NCBI GenBank assembly: GCA_902797305.1
Contig: CADBSK010000013.1
Coordinates: 1-64,000 of the forward strand
From: an uncultured Spirochaetaceae bacterium
GTDB lineage: Bacteria; Spirochaetota; Spirochaetia; Treponematales; Treponemataceae
Direction of reading: 5' to 3'
Length of the DNA: 64,000 nucleotides
A program made the translations under genes and the position numbers. Below the pieces are notes generated by a model. It ran no database searches and was not told where the DNA came from. It saw nothing but the letters and a program-made list of their open reading frames with translations. Positions 41,467-50,359 of the stretch are shown here, piece after piece; position 1 is the first letter of the stretch; every line of letters starts with the position of its first letter.

Positions 41467-43002
41467 TTATTGTGACCCCAGTTTCATCAAAATAGCATCA
41501 AGTTCTGCGTTTAGCATAATAAGTTCTTTACGATCTACGGAATCATCTCCTGCTTCCAGATCATTAATTCTATCCAGCAAACTCTGAATATAATCCGGAT
41601 TTAATTTCTCATCAGGAATATCTTCAGGATCTACCGTAATATCAGAAACAATCTTTTCTTCTTCCACAGGTTTTACAACAGGCTTTTTTACATAACCTGG
41701 AGTTACAATCGGTTTTGTATCAAGATGCTTTTCTGCCTGCTTTTCTTCTACTTTTTCAGGTTCAACCTTTTGTGTGACAAGTTTTTCATTTACTTCCGAA
41801 GGTTTATCCTTTTCTTTCGGCTTGTTTTCAAGAGGCTTTTTAACTGGAGTTTCAACCTTTTCTTCCTTTTTGTCCTCAGTCTTTTCTACAAGTTCCTGTT
41901 CTTCTTCTGCAAGGGCTTTTTCTTCATCCATTTTTTTCTGAAGTCCATCTATAAACTCCAGACCTTTTGGTTCAAGTCCGTCAGTTGAAAGAGCAATGTA
42001 ATAGACATAAGAAACTTCTTCTTGAGGAGCCAGTCGAACGGACTCCCAGTTTACCCCTATAGCGGAGTTATTATAAGAAATAACAGAATCAAAGTTTTTA
42101 CCTGTAACAGCACTTGGAATCCAATTGTTCATCAAAAGCATATCTTTATTTGCAAGAGTTATTGCTTCTGGGCGAGAAACATCTGCTCCATCAAAAATAA
42201 ACTGTGCCTTTGCATATTTATTACCTGACTGGACAAATTTAACTTTATCAAGTTTTCTATACTGAACTTCGCTATCTACGTAAGTACTGTCAGCAGTTGA
42301 AAAATGTGGATGTGCCTGTTCCCCAAGATAAGTATCAATATTCTGCTTTAATCCAAAAATTTCAGTTCGTTTTCCTTTGTTTTTTACTGTAGCAGTAACC
42401 TTAACAATGTCCTCATTTGCATCTTCCGATGATTTTAAGCAGTCATATTTTACAATAAGGCGGAAAAGATTAGGAACCGCATATACCATCTGAACTCCAA
42501 GATCCGATTTTCTGGCGCCAATAACGATTCCTGCATTATTTGTGAGAGTATAAACTTTTTTACCAGCCATTACGCAAAAATGGGTAGATGTAAATTCATC
42601 GTACATTGCGTAAACAGGAATTGCTTTATCATCATGGTTTAATGCATACAACTGAACGCTTCCAACGGTTCCTTTTGCAAAAAGTTTTATATCACCTACA
42701 GAATTTTTTACTGACTTAGATACAAAAACTCCTTCAGAATCCACTAAATCGCTTGAAGATTTTTTATTTCTGTTTTTTGCAGCTGTTTTAGAGTTTTTCC
42801 TGCTTATTTCTACAGGAGTACCATCTGCACCCCCCTGAACTTCTGCATTTCCTTCAAGTTCTACACCTTCAGAAGCCTGTTCTGTCTGTTCAAGAGATTC
42901 TTCTACCGGCTGAACTTTTTTCTTAGCGTAAGTATTATTACAAAGCAAAAGCATTAAAGATAAAAAAAATGTCGCTTTTACAATTTTTTTTGTTCTATTC
43001 AT
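41467..43002 (-). CDS. Secreted protein with Lys/Glu/Pro-rich segment
   Basis: A 511-residue exported protein. The signal peptide (about 1-26) ends NNTYA-KKK. An acidic and polar region follows, then a beta-rich domain of about 230 residues (80-330; GTVGSVQLYALNHDDKAIPVYA, IVKYDCLKSSEDANEDIVKVTATVKNKGKRTE). A low-complexity stretch of Lys, Glu, Pro and Val (about 340-450) ends in a short helical tail (NPDYIQSLLDRINDLEAG). The charged linker resembles those of TonB or periplasmic spanning proteins, but no known domain is visible. It lies three bases before the next gene and three after the previous one. Confidence 0.75.
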   Translation of the reverse strand: MNRTKKIVKATFFLSLMLLLCNNTYAKKKVQPVEESLEQTEQASEGVELEGNAEVQGGADGTPVEISRKNSKTAAKNRNKKSSSDLVDSEGVFVSKSVKNSVGDIKLFAKGTVGSVQLYALNHDDKAIPVYAMYDEFTSTHFCVMAGKKVYTLTNNAGIVIGARKSDLGVQMVYAVPNLFRLIVKYDCLKSSEDANEDIVKVTATVKNKGKRTEIFGLKQNIDTYLGEQAHPHFSTADSTYVDSEVQYRKLDKVKFVQSGNKYAKAQFIFDGADVSRPEAITLANKDMLLMNNWIPSAVTGKNFDSVISYNNSAIGVNWESVRLAPQEEVSYVYYIALSTDGLEPKGLEFIDGLQKKMDEEKALAEEEQELVEKTEDKKEEKVETPVKKPLENKPKEKDKPSEVNEKLVTQKVEPEKVEEKQAEKHLDTKPIVTPGYVKKPVVKPVEEEKIVSDITVDPEDIPDEKLNPDYIQSLLDRINDLEAGDDSVDRKELIMLNAELDAILMKLGSQ

Positions 43003-43005
43003 GTA

Positions 43006-43917
43006 CTACCACCTTCCGCTGGATCTTTTTTCATTTAGAAGTTGCTGAGTCTTCCAGGCTTTTTCCTTTAAGACCTCGATTATTGTATCTTTTTCAGTCT
43101 GAGTTTCAGCAGAAGATTCCTGCACCTGTGCAAGCTGGTTTTCCAAATCTTCATTTGCTTTTGTAAGTTCCAGAATTTTATTTTCCAGATCAGCATTTTT
43201 ACGCTGTAAATCAAGAATTCTTCTTCTTGCATCAGCAGCACTTTCAGAACCGGACAATCTTAACTGCCGTTCATATTCTTCTTTAGCAGCAAGATATTCT
43301 TCTCCAGTTTCTTTTAAAAGATAAAGTAATTTTTCTTCACGATAACTTTGAGATATTGTTTCTAATCTAAATTGAGAAGCACTTGCCTTTGCATCATTTG
43401 GAAAATCTGCAAGTATACGTCTATACAAAACCGACGCTTCATCATAATTGTAACTTGCAAAAAAAGCTTCGGCTATCCAGTACAAGGCAGATGCATACAT
43501 TTCGTGCTCAGGATACTGATGACAAAAATCGCTTAAAAGAAGAACCGATTTTTCATATTCCTGAAGACAGTACAAAGCCTTACCCTTCTGGTACATTACA
43601 TAAGAAACATAGGAGCTATCAGAAAAGTTTTGCAGAAAATACTCACAGTCCTGAAAGGCACTTTTGTACTCTCCAGCATACATCTCTGCAGATATGAGCA
43701 TATAATAAGCATCAGCATTATTGTTTTGTGGATAAGAAACAGCTTTTCTTAAAAGAAAAACAGAACTCATCCATTCTCCCTGTCTATACGCCTCAGTTCC
43801 CTGAACAAAGGAAGTTGCAGCAAGCTTTTGTTCAGCAGACTGACTCTGAGAAAAAGATGAAAACACAATCAGTGACGATAAAACAGAACTAACAATAATC
43901 TTTTTTGCTAAACTCAT
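43006..43917 (-). CDS. Periplasmic TPR and coiled-coil protein
   Basis: A 303-residue protein with signal peptide (MSLAKKIIVSSVLSSLIVFSS). Five TPR-like repeats follow (for example GTEAYRQGEWMSSVFLLRKAVSYPQNNNADAYYML and ALYWIAEAFFASYNYDEASVLYRRILADFPND), the BamD/CpoB style. The last 110 residues form a coiled coil (RRILDLQRKNADLENKILELTKANEDLENQLAQ). TPR first and coil last is the reverse of CpoB, so this is a spirochaete variation and not a clear orthologue. Its start overlaps the rpe stop by one base (TAATG), and the next gene starts three bases after it. Confidence 0.82.
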   Translation of the reverse strand: MSLAKKIIVSSVLSSLIVFSSFSQSQSAEQKLAATSFVQGTEAYRQGEWMSSVFLLRKAVSYPQNNNADAYYMLISAEMYAGEYKSAFQDCEYFLQNFSDSSYVSYVMYQKGKALYCLQEYEKSVLLLSDFCHQYPEHEMYASALYWIAEAFFASYNYDEASVLYRRILADFPNDAKASASQFRLETISQSYREEKLLYLLKETGEEYLAAKEEYERQLRLSGSESAADARRRILDLQRKNADLENKILELTKANEDLENQLAQVQESSAETQTEKDTIIEVLKEKAWKTQQLLNEKRSSGRW

Positions 43918-44552
43918 TAACTATTCTCCCACTTTAACTTACCGGTAAAAAAAGCCGAGCCGGAAACAACTACATCAGCTCCTGCATCAATAACTGTTTT
44001 TAGAGTATCGTTATTTACTCCGCCGTCAACGGAAATCATATAATTTAAATTTAATTCTGAACGGAGTTTTACCAGTTCCTGAATTTTTTTAACGCAGGAA
44101 GGAATCAACTTTTGACCACCAAAACCTGGATTTACCGTCATTACAAGAACAAGGTCTACATATTCCAGCATTTCTTTGATTGCAGCTACAGGGGTAGAAG
44201 GTACAATAGAAATACCAGCTTTCTTGCCAAGACTATGAATTTTTTGAACCAGTCTGTGAGAATGAACACAAGCTTCATGATGAAATGTTATCCAATCTGC
44301 ACCGCATTCAGCCCAGGTTTCAATCTGTTCTTCCGGATGTTCAATCATCAAATGAACATCAAAAGGCAAATCACTAAGAGGACGCATAGATTTAATAACT
44401 GGCTGTCCGTAAGTAATCTGAGGAACAAACCGGCCATCCATAACGTCAATGTGTACTACCTGGCCGCCATTATCTTTTACAAGTTGTAAAGCACCTTTTA
44501 AATCTGCCAAATCTGCACTAAGCAAAGATGGAGCTAACTGTATATTTTTCAT
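43917..44552 (-). CDS. rpe: Ribulose-phosphate 3-epimerase
   Basis: Interconverts ribulose 5-phosphate and xylulose 5-phosphate in the pentose phosphate pathway. The 211-residue TIM barrel has PSLLSADLADL with the start of the active site, VHIDVMDGRFVPQITYG, DVHLMIEHPE, MTVNPGFGGQK and ISVDGGVNNDT with the catalytic aspartate. The ATG lies nine bases after a -10 box and lacks a Shine-Dalgarno. It is followed by three envelope-protein genes with almost no gaps, which is unusual company for a sugar-phosphate enzyme. Confidence 0.96.
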   Translation of the reverse strand: MKNIQLAPSLLSADLADLKGALQLVKDNGGQVVHIDVMDGRFVPQITYGQPVIKSMRPLSDLPFDVHLMIEHPEEQIETWAECGADWITFHHEACVHSHRLVQKIHSLGKKAGISIVPSTPVAAIKEMLEYVDLVLVMTVNPGFGGQKLIPSCVKKIQELVKLRSELNLNYMISVDGGVNNDTLKTVIDAGADVVVSGSAFFTGKLKWENS

Positions 44553-44561
44553 TATTTTACT

Positions 44562-44590
44562 ATAATATCAGATGTATTTCTTATTGTAAA
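44562..44590 (-). promoter_or_regulatory. Promoter of rpe, giving a near-leaderless mRNA
   Basis: On the minus strand TTTACA (44590-44585) and TATTAT (44567-44562) are spaced 17 bases. The rpe ATG begins nine bases after the -10, and no Shine-Dalgarno intervenes. Confidence 0.7.
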
Positions 44591-44666
44591 CATTCAGTCT
44601 TTTTATCTGTTTTTATAGTTATACATTTATTTTTTTTAAAATAATTTTTTGTTTTTGCAAAAACAC

Positions 44667-44695
44667 TTGACAGTTTATTATTTCTACAGTATAAA
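44667..44695 (+). promoter_or_regulatory. Strong consensus promoter facing the GreA-fusion operon
   Basis: TTGACA (44667-44672) and TATAAA (44690-44695) are spaced 17 bases. This is one of the closest matches to the sigma-70 consensus in the window. A transcript from here would have a leader of about 70 nt before the ATG at 44773. Confidence 0.7.
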
Positions 44696-44730
44696 CTTTA
44701 TCCCAGTTTTACTAAAATTTCATTATTCCA

Positions 44731-44758
44731 TTGACTAAAAATCTAAATCTGCTATAAT
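44731..44758 (+). promoter_or_regulatory. Second, closer promoter facing the same operon
   Basis: TTGACT (44731-44736) and a perfect TATAAT (44753-44758) are spaced 16 bases. Transcription from it would begin about eight bases before the ATG, too near for a Shine-Dalgarno. Confidence 0.7.
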
Positions 44759-44772
44759 TATTATTATCGCTT

Positions 44773-45699
44773 ATGGACAATCAATCTGAATATGGACTTA
44801 CAGATGCGCTCTCCTATTTAGAAGCTTGCAACACAGAAGAGGCTAATAAAATACTAACCACCACCTGTGTTAACGATCTTTCAAACCCAAAAATAGCATT
44901 CACAATGGAATGTGCATGTTATTGGAAAGACATTCTTAGTCATATCAGCACTGACAGCCCATATGAAAACGGTGATTATCTTCTCCAGGAATGGAAAACC
45001 TTTATTGCCGTAAAAAAAAGCCAGAGTTATGTTTACGATGCAGCACTTTATGCCTGCTGTCGCGGAGTTTTTTCTACCGCCCTAAGGTATTTTCATCGGC
45101 TGTTAAACGAAAAAGACCTGGTTTACAGAGCCGAAATACTTAAAAAGGTAGGACTCTGCTACAAAAAACTCGGTGAATACGACAACGCAAAACGCTGTCT
45201 TTCCGAGGCAAATACCTGTCATAAGAGTCAGGCAGGAGTTCTTGCAGAACTTGCAGACTGTTATGCACTTTGCGGAGATGACCGGGCTGCAAAGCTTCTC
45301 TTTAGGGAAGCATTTTTTATTGATTACAAGAAAATTGATATAGAGTTTTTTGATTCTAACCTCATCAATATTCTTGTTCAAAAAACAAGGGAATTAGGCT
45401 ACACAGGAGAAATGCTCAATGCATGGATTCCTGTATATGGAGTTTTATGGGGAGTCTTTAATATTAAAAGATCCTTAAGAGCTCAGGAAATTGGAAAGTT
45501 AAAACAGGACATATACGCCCTGGAAACTGATAACAAAGATCCTGCCCGCACAACTCCACAACTGGTACCACGCCTAATCAATATGTATTTCTGGCTTATT
45601 GATTACTGCCAGACAAATAACGACAGCAGACTTATAAACGAGATTCTGCTCAAGATAAAGATTTTGGATACAAACATTTACAATTTGTATGTAAAGTAA
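44773..45699 (+). CDS. TPR-like protein, unknown function
   Basis: A 308-residue helical, soluble protein with at least three TPR-like hairpins (YDAALYACCRGVFSTALRYFHRLLNEKD, AEILKKVGLCYKKLGEYDNAKRCLSEANTCH, AGVLAELADCYALCGDDRAAKLLFREAFFID) and a C-terminal helical domain. There is no signal peptide or membrane segment. It has no Shine-Dalgarno and starts near a -10 box. It lies 47 bases upstream of the GreA fusion, which also has TPR-like helices, so the two proteins may work together. I cannot assign a function. Confidence 0.82.
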   Translation: MDNQSEYGLTDALSYLEACNTEEANKILTTTCVNDLSNPKIAFTMECACYWKDILSHISTDSPYENGDYLLQEWKTFIAVKKSQSYVYDAALYACCRGVFSTALRYFHRLLNEKDLVYRAEILKKVGLCYKKLGEYDNAKRCLSEANTCHKSQAGVLAELADCYALCGDDRAAKLLFREAFFIDYKKIDIEFFDSNLINILVQKTRELGYTGEMLNAWIPVYGVLWGVFNIKRSLRAQEIGKLKQDIYALETDNKDPARTTPQLVPRLINMYFWLIDYCQTNNDSRLINEILLKIKILDTNIYNLYVK

Positions 45700-45746
45700 A
45701 AAATATATAAAGGGTTAAGAGTTTAATATTTTTTAGGAGTTTTTTT

Positions 45747-48461
45747 ATGTCAGAAGAACTTATCAAATCAGTTCAGGATATGCTCAAGGAAGAAACCTGG
45801 ACTCGTGCTGCAATTTCCAGCTATACAAAGGAAAAGTTACAGGAACTTGCAGGAATTCTAGAAAAGGCAAGAGCAGAAAATTGCACTGCCGAAATTCAGG
45901 CAATTTGTGATGAACAGTTAACTGTTTCAAAAGACAGTATCATCGCTCTTTATCTTTCTGGCATGATTTCACTACAGAACAGAACTCTGGACAATTCTTC
46001 TTTAGTTGAACTCGTTGACATCTTCCAGAAGAATCACAAGGAATCTGTTGTAGAATTCCTATGCGAAAGCATTCTTGAAGATGATCCTTCAAACAAATTC
46101 GCACTCAGAACTCTTGCAGAATTCCACAGAACAACAGGCAGTGACAAAACCTGGGAACTTTACGCACAGATTGTTAAGATTGACTTTGAAGAAGCAGATC
46201 TTGCAAAAGCACTTGCAGAACACTACGAAGCAGAAAACGACATTGAAACTGCTACTGAATACTATAAAAAAGCAATTTTACGCTACATTAACCTTGGAAA
46301 TATCGTTGCAACAAAAGAAATGTGGACTAAACTCGTACAGCTTATTCCACAGGAAATCGATTTCTTCCAGCTTGTTAAACGCAAGGTTGCAAAAACTCTT
46401 GGTGATGACAAAACAGCCATTCTTTTACAAGAATTGTACGGCTGGTACAAAGATAACAAGAAATGGGACATTGCAATCAGTCTGTTAAAAGAAATTCTTG
46501 CAATTGACCACCATGACATTTGGGCTCGTAAAGAAATCGTAGACTGCTACCGCGGCAAATACGCAGGTCACAGCCACCTGGAAGACTATATTAAAACATC
46601 AAACCTTACAGCTAATTACAGAAACGTTTTTGAAGCTATCAACGACTTTGAAAAGCACATCGCATTTGATGTTAAGAGCTTTGTATTCCATAGAGCATGG
46701 GGCGTTGGTATCATTCGCAAAGTAGAAAACGACACATTAGTAATCAACTTTGGTAAAAAAGCCGGAATCCGTGAAATGTCTCTTAAAATGGCAGTTACTG
46801 CATTAACTCCACTTTCTAAAGATCACATTTGGGTTCTCAAAGCTACAAAAAACAAAGAAGAACTTGCAAAGATGGTTAAAGATGACAAAGCATGGACTCT
46901 TAAAACCATCATCAAGAGCTTTGACAACAGTTGTGACTTTAAAAAGATTAAGACAGAATTGGTTCCATCTGTACTTACACCTGGTGAATGGACTTCATGG
47001 AACACAGCTGCTAAAAAGATTCTCGAATCAGACGCTTCTTTTGGTGTAAATCCTAACGATATCAACCAGTACATCGTTCGTGAACACGAAATCAGCCCAG
47101 AAGAAAAACTTGCAAATGAATTTAAGGCAGAAAAAGCATTCTTTAGCCGTATTGATATCATCATGAAGTATGTTTCTAGAGATGAAACAGACAAGACAAG
47201 CGAACTCTTTGCAGAAATGTACAGTTACTTCACAGGATTCGTAAAAACTCTTGATCCAAACGAATCTATGATGAAAGTTACAGAACAGAACCTTGCTTCT
47301 TATCTTGTTGTGCAGAGACTTTCTGCTCAGAACAAACAGCTTGTAAATCCTTCAAAATGTACATTCCAGCAGATTTATTCAAAAATCTCTGACCCAAGAG
47401 AAATGTACCTGAACTTAAGAGATACAAAGAATACATCTCTCAAGAAGGATTTCTTGCAGAATATCAAGATGCTCCCTAACTGGGCAGACGAATACATCCG
47501 TCTCTTCCCTACAGTTCTTTCCGGCGAAATGCTATCTACATTGATAAATGCTGGTCAAACAGAAAAAGTTAAGGCTCTTGCTGCAAACTGTTTTACAAAT
47601 GCAAAGGACTTCAGAAATGCTGCTTTGTATATGTTTGAAAACTGCCAGCAGGAAGAATGGTTCAAAAATTGCGGAGTAACATACGAAAGACAGTTGATTA
47701 CTCTTATCCAGTTAATCGAACTTACTTCTCGCGAAATTAACAACCATGTTAATTCAACAGAAAACAAGAAGATTAAGAAAAATGCAACAGATCTTCTTTT
47801 TGTTAACGACACATTGTACAAATACATGTTCTCAAATGATGAAGAAACTGTTAAACGCATGTACACTCTTGTAGATGATCTTGCAGACTTAGATCCATCA
47901 TACAAAGCTCAGATGCGTAAAAAGATTCTCGATGTTTACCCAGACTTCAAGTTCAATGTATCAGAAGAAAAAACTTCTGCTCCAAAGGGAATGCTCGTTA
48001 CAATCAAGATGCTGGAAGCAAAAAAAGAATTGCTTAACAGATATCAGACTGTTGATATTCCTGAAAATGCAAAAGAAATCGCTGATGCAAAAGAAAAGGG
48101 TGACTTGAAAGAAAACGCAGAATATCAAGCAGCTAAAGAAAAGCAGCACTGGCTCAATGCACAATGTGCAAAACTCCAGTCGGAATTAAACCGCGCTGTA
48201 GTATTCGATCCAACAACTGTTACAACTGCTATCATTTCATTTGGTTCAATTGCAACTCTTCACAACGAAGATTCAAACAAAGATGAAACTTATACAATCC
48301 TTGGTCCATGGGAATCAGACCCAGACAACAATGTAATTTCTTACATGGCTCCATTTGGAAATGCAATTCTTGATCGCAAAGCCGGAGAAAAATTCAGCTT
48401 TACAATCAATGAACGCAAGTATAATTACACAGTAAAAGAAATCAAAGCTTACAAGTTCTAA
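45747..48461 (+). CDS. greA: GreA-family transcript cleavage factor with long TPR-like N-terminus
   Basis: The last 160 residues are GreA: a coiled coil with IADAKEKGDLKENAEYQAAKEKQ, which holds the catalytic acidic pair that reaches into RNA polymerase, and the C-terminal FKBP-like domain (TYTILGPWESDPDNNVISYMAPFGNAIL). GreA rescues backtracked polymerase by stimulating RNA cleavage. The preceding 740 residues are helical repeats (CESILEDDPSNKFALRTLAEFHRTTGSDKTWELY, HYEAENDIETATEYYKKA) plus a small SH3-like segment (HRAWGVGIIRKVENDTLVINFGKKAG). Normal GreA has about 158 residues; long forms near 900 residues are recorded in spirochaetes. AGGAG precedes the ATG. A terminator follows. Confidence 0.92.
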   Translation: MSEELIKSVQDMLKEETWTRAAISSYTKEKLQELAGILEKARAENCTAEIQAICDEQLTVSKDSIIALYLSGMISLQNRTLDNSSLVELVDIFQKNHKESVVEFLCESILEDDPSNKFALRTLAEFHRTTGSDKTWELYAQIVKIDFEEADLAKALAEHYEAENDIETATEYYKKAILRYINLGNIVATKEMWTKLVQLIPQEIDFFQLVKRKVAKTLGDDKTAILLQELYGWYKDNKKWDIAISLLKEILAIDHHDIWARKEIVDCYRGKYAGHSHLEDYIKTSNLTANYRNVFEAINDFEKHIAFDVKSFVFHRAWGVGIIRKVENDTLVINFGKKAGIREMSLKMAVTALTPLSKDHIWVLKATKNKEELAKMVKDDKAWTLKTIIKSFDNSCDFKKIKTELVPSVLTPGEWTSWNTAAKKILESDASFGVNPNDINQYIVREHEISPEEKLANEFKAEKAFFSRIDIIMKYVSRDETDKTSELFAEMYSYFTGFVKTLDPNESMMKVTEQNLASYLVVQRLSAQNKQLVNPSKCTFQQIYSKISDPREMYLNLRDTKNTSLKKDFLQNIKMLPNWADEYIRLFPTVLSGEMLSTLINAGQTEKVKALAANCFTNAKDFRNAALYMFENCQQEEWFKNCGVTYERQLITLIQLIELTSREINNHVNSTENKKIKKNATDLLFVNDTLYKYMFSNDEETVKRMYTLVDDLADLDPSYKAQMRKKILDVYPDFKFNVSEEKTSAPKGMLVTIKMLEAKKELLNRYQTVDIPENAKEIADAKEKGDLKENAEYQAAKEKQHWLNAQCAKLQSELNRAVVFDPTTVTTAIISFGSIATLHNEDSNKDETYTILGPWESDPDNNVISYMAPFGNAILDRKAGEKFSFTINERKYNYTVKEIKAYKF

Positions 48462-48483
48462 TTTCTTTTCTAAACAAGCAAAT

Positions 48484-48521
48484 GGCTGCCTGTTGTAATC
48501 AATAGGCAGCCTGATTTTTTT
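48484..48521 (+). terminator. Rho-independent terminator after the GreA fusion
   Basis: GGCTGCCT pairs perfectly with AGGCAGCC across a 12-base loop and is followed by TGA and seven T. The next gene starts only 14 bases later, so its -10 overlaps the T-run end. Confidence 0.93.
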
Positions 48522-48534
48522 AATATAACAAACT

Positions 48535-49473
48535 ATGAACGCAAAAAAATTACTTGAAAATGTATATTATATTCCCGGCCCAACAAATACTGGCATAATC
48601 TGTACTAAAGAACATGAAAAAAACATAGTTTACCTCGTAGACTCTGGAATGGATGACAAAGACGCAGAAAGAATTTATGGGGAAATCTGCGAACTTTTTC
48701 CAGAAGACAAAGGAGGCTTTGAGTTACGGGCAATATTAAATACCCACTCACATGCAGATCATGCAGGCGGAAATGCCTGGTTTCAAGAAAGAACTAATTG
48801 TCAAATTTGGATTACTTATGGAGAAGCCGGAAGCCTTCTTAATCCAGAATTGCAATCCATCATAGTTTGTGGCGGCAACGTAATTTCCGAGTTTAAGTCC
48901 AGTTACAGTAAAGCACGCCCTTCAAAACCAACTAATTTTATTGATATAAACTCAAGGATCACCTTTTCAGACGGCAGCAGAATAACTTTTAAGAGTTTAC
49001 CGGGTCATTATTTAGAAATGGTGGGAGTTCTGTACACAGACAAAGACGACAAAACTGTATTTTTTACAGGCGATGCTGTTTTTGGACAGGCCCATATTCT
49101 AAAATACTGGATACCGTTTTTGTATGATGTGGGAGAGTTTAAAAACACACTGGAAATGCTCAGTAATACTTATTACAACTACTACATCCCAAGCCACGGA
49201 GAATGTGTAACCCGTATTCAGGAAACCACAGAGTTAAATATGATTGCAATACTATCAACTGAATATTGCGTCTTATCTGAAATACAAAAACACCCTGTTA
49301 CAAAAGAGCAGTTATTAAAAGCCGTTGCAGAAAGGAATGATATTACATTTAAGATGAGCCAATACCTGTTTATCAACTGTACCTTAAATGCATATCTGAA
49401 CTATCTTAAAGACAATAAAAAGATTAATGCAAAACTTGAAGACAACCAGTTAATCTGGTTTACAGACCATTAA
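48535..49473 (+). CDS. Metallo-beta-lactamase-fold hydrolase
   Basis: A 312-residue protein of the MBL superfamily. The metal motif THSHADHAGG (HxHxDH, about 71-76) is intact, with further ligands in LPGHYLEMVG, FTGDAVFGQAHI and YIPSHGE. The C-terminal 80 residues are helical (winged-helix-like), as in hydrolases that act on thioesters or nucleotides. The substrate is not evident. There is no Shine-Dalgarno; a TATAAC lies five bases before the ATG, but no -35 can be placed. Its 3' end overlaps convergent deoC by 14 bases. Confidence 0.88.
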   Translation: MNAKKLLENVYYIPGPTNTGIICTKEHEKNIVYLVDSGMDDKDAERIYGEICELFPEDKGGFELRAILNTHSHADHAGGNAWFQERTNCQIWITYGEAGSLLNPELQSIIVCGGNVISEFKSSYSKARPSKPTNFIDINSRITFSDGSRITFKSLPGHYLEMVGVLYTDKDDKTVFFTGDAVFGQAHILKYWIPFLYDVGEFKNTLEMLSNTYYNYYIPSHGECVTRIQETTELNMIAILSTEYCVLSEIQKHPVTKEQLLKAVAERNDITFKMSQYLFINCTLNAYLNYLKDNKKINAKLEDNQLIWFTDH

Positions 49474-50170
49474 TTATCTGAACACCATTACTTGTACCGA
49501 TTCTATTAGCACCGGCTTTGACAAGTTCCATAGCAATTCGTGCAGTCCTTACACCACCGCTGGCCTTTACACCAAAATCAGGGCCAACCGTTTTCCTCAT
49601 AAGGGCAACGTGATGAACACTTGCTCCATTAGGAAGATCCGAACCATCAGAATTTTTAGGAGTTCCAAAACCAGTTGAAGTCTTAACAAAATCGGCCCCC
49701 GCCCTTACAGCGCACTGACAACAAGTTACAATAGTCGAATCATCAAGATAACAAGTTTCAAGGATTACTTTTACAATTATATTTTTGTTTAATGTTTTAC
49801 CACATTCTTTAGAAGCAGTTACAACTGCAAGAATATCCTGCTCAACAATATTGAATAAACCATTCTTTGCAGCTCCAATATTTATCACCATATCGATTTC
49901 ATCAGCACCATTTTTTACTGCATCAACCGCCTCAAATGCTTTTGATTGAGAAGAACTTGCACCCAAAGGAAATCCTACAACTGTACATACCTTTACAGAA
50001 CAGTCTTTTAATTCATTTACACATAGGGGAACATAATAAGAATTAACACAAACAGACGCAAAGGAAAATTTTTTTGCTTCCTGACAAAGTTTAATAATAT
50101 CATTTATACTGGCAGTCGCCTTTAACAAAGTGTGATCAATCATTGCTGAAATTTTTTCTTTATTTTCCAT
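49460..50170 (-). CDS. deoC: Deoxyribose-phosphate aldolase
   Basis: Splits 2-deoxyribose 5-phosphate into acetaldehyde and glyceraldehyde 3-phosphate in nucleoside salvage. The 236-residue TIM barrel has DHTLLKA at the start, VCVNSYYVPL, VGFPLGA, DEIDMVINIG, the Schiff-base lysine in DFVKTSTGFG and GVKASGGVRT. Length is normal. It stands alone on the minus strand with no other deo gene near, and overlaps the convergent MBL-fold gene by 14 bases. Confidence 0.96.
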   Translation of the reverse strand: MENKEKISAMIDHTLLKATASINDIIKLCQEAKKFSFASVCVNSYYVPLCVNELKDCSVKVCTVVGFPLGASSSQSKAFEAVDAVKNGADEIDMVINIGAAKNGLFNIVEQDILAVVTASKECGKTLNKNIIVKVILETCYLDDSTIVTCCQCAVRAGADFVKTSTGFGTPKNSDGSDLPNGASVHHVALMRKTVGPDFGVKASGGVRTARIAMELVKAGANRIGTSNGVQIINGL

Positions 50171-50232
50171 GTTTTAGATTATGAACAAAAGTTGAAACAA
50201 ATACAAGATAACTATTAGTGAATAACTTTTAC

Positions 50233-50261
50233 TTGCAATTCAGAAAACTAAATAGTATATT
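50233..50261 (+). promoter_or_regulatory. Promoter of the ferredoxin gene
   Basis: TTGCAA (50233-50238) and TATATT (50256-50261) are spaced 17 bases. The expected leader is about 92 nt and contains the hairpins annotated next. Confidence 0.65.
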
Positions 50262-50288
50262 TAAATTCAACAAAAATAAGGAGCGTGT

Positions 50289-50342
50289 GATAAAAGTTAT
50301 ACTTTTATCCTCCAAAGTTTTCGTATGGAAACTTGATAAAAA
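50289..50342 (+). promoter_or_regulatory. Alternative hairpins in the ferredoxin leader
   Basis: GATAAAAGT pairs perfectly with ACTTTTATC (50289-50297 with 50301-50309, three-base loop). The same TTTTATC can instead pair with GATAAAA at 50335-50341, closing a longer hairpin whose inner part is AAGTTTTC with GGAAACTT. The two folds exclude each other. The longer one ends about 18 bases before the ferredoxin ATG. Confidence 0.5.
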
Positions 50343-50359
50343 AAACAGGGAGCAAAAAA

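Noticed and set aside
48535-48560. A full promoter for the MBL-fold gene
   Set aside because: A TATAAC lies five bases before the ATG, but the -35 position falls in the preceding terminator and matches nothing; not annotated as a promoter.
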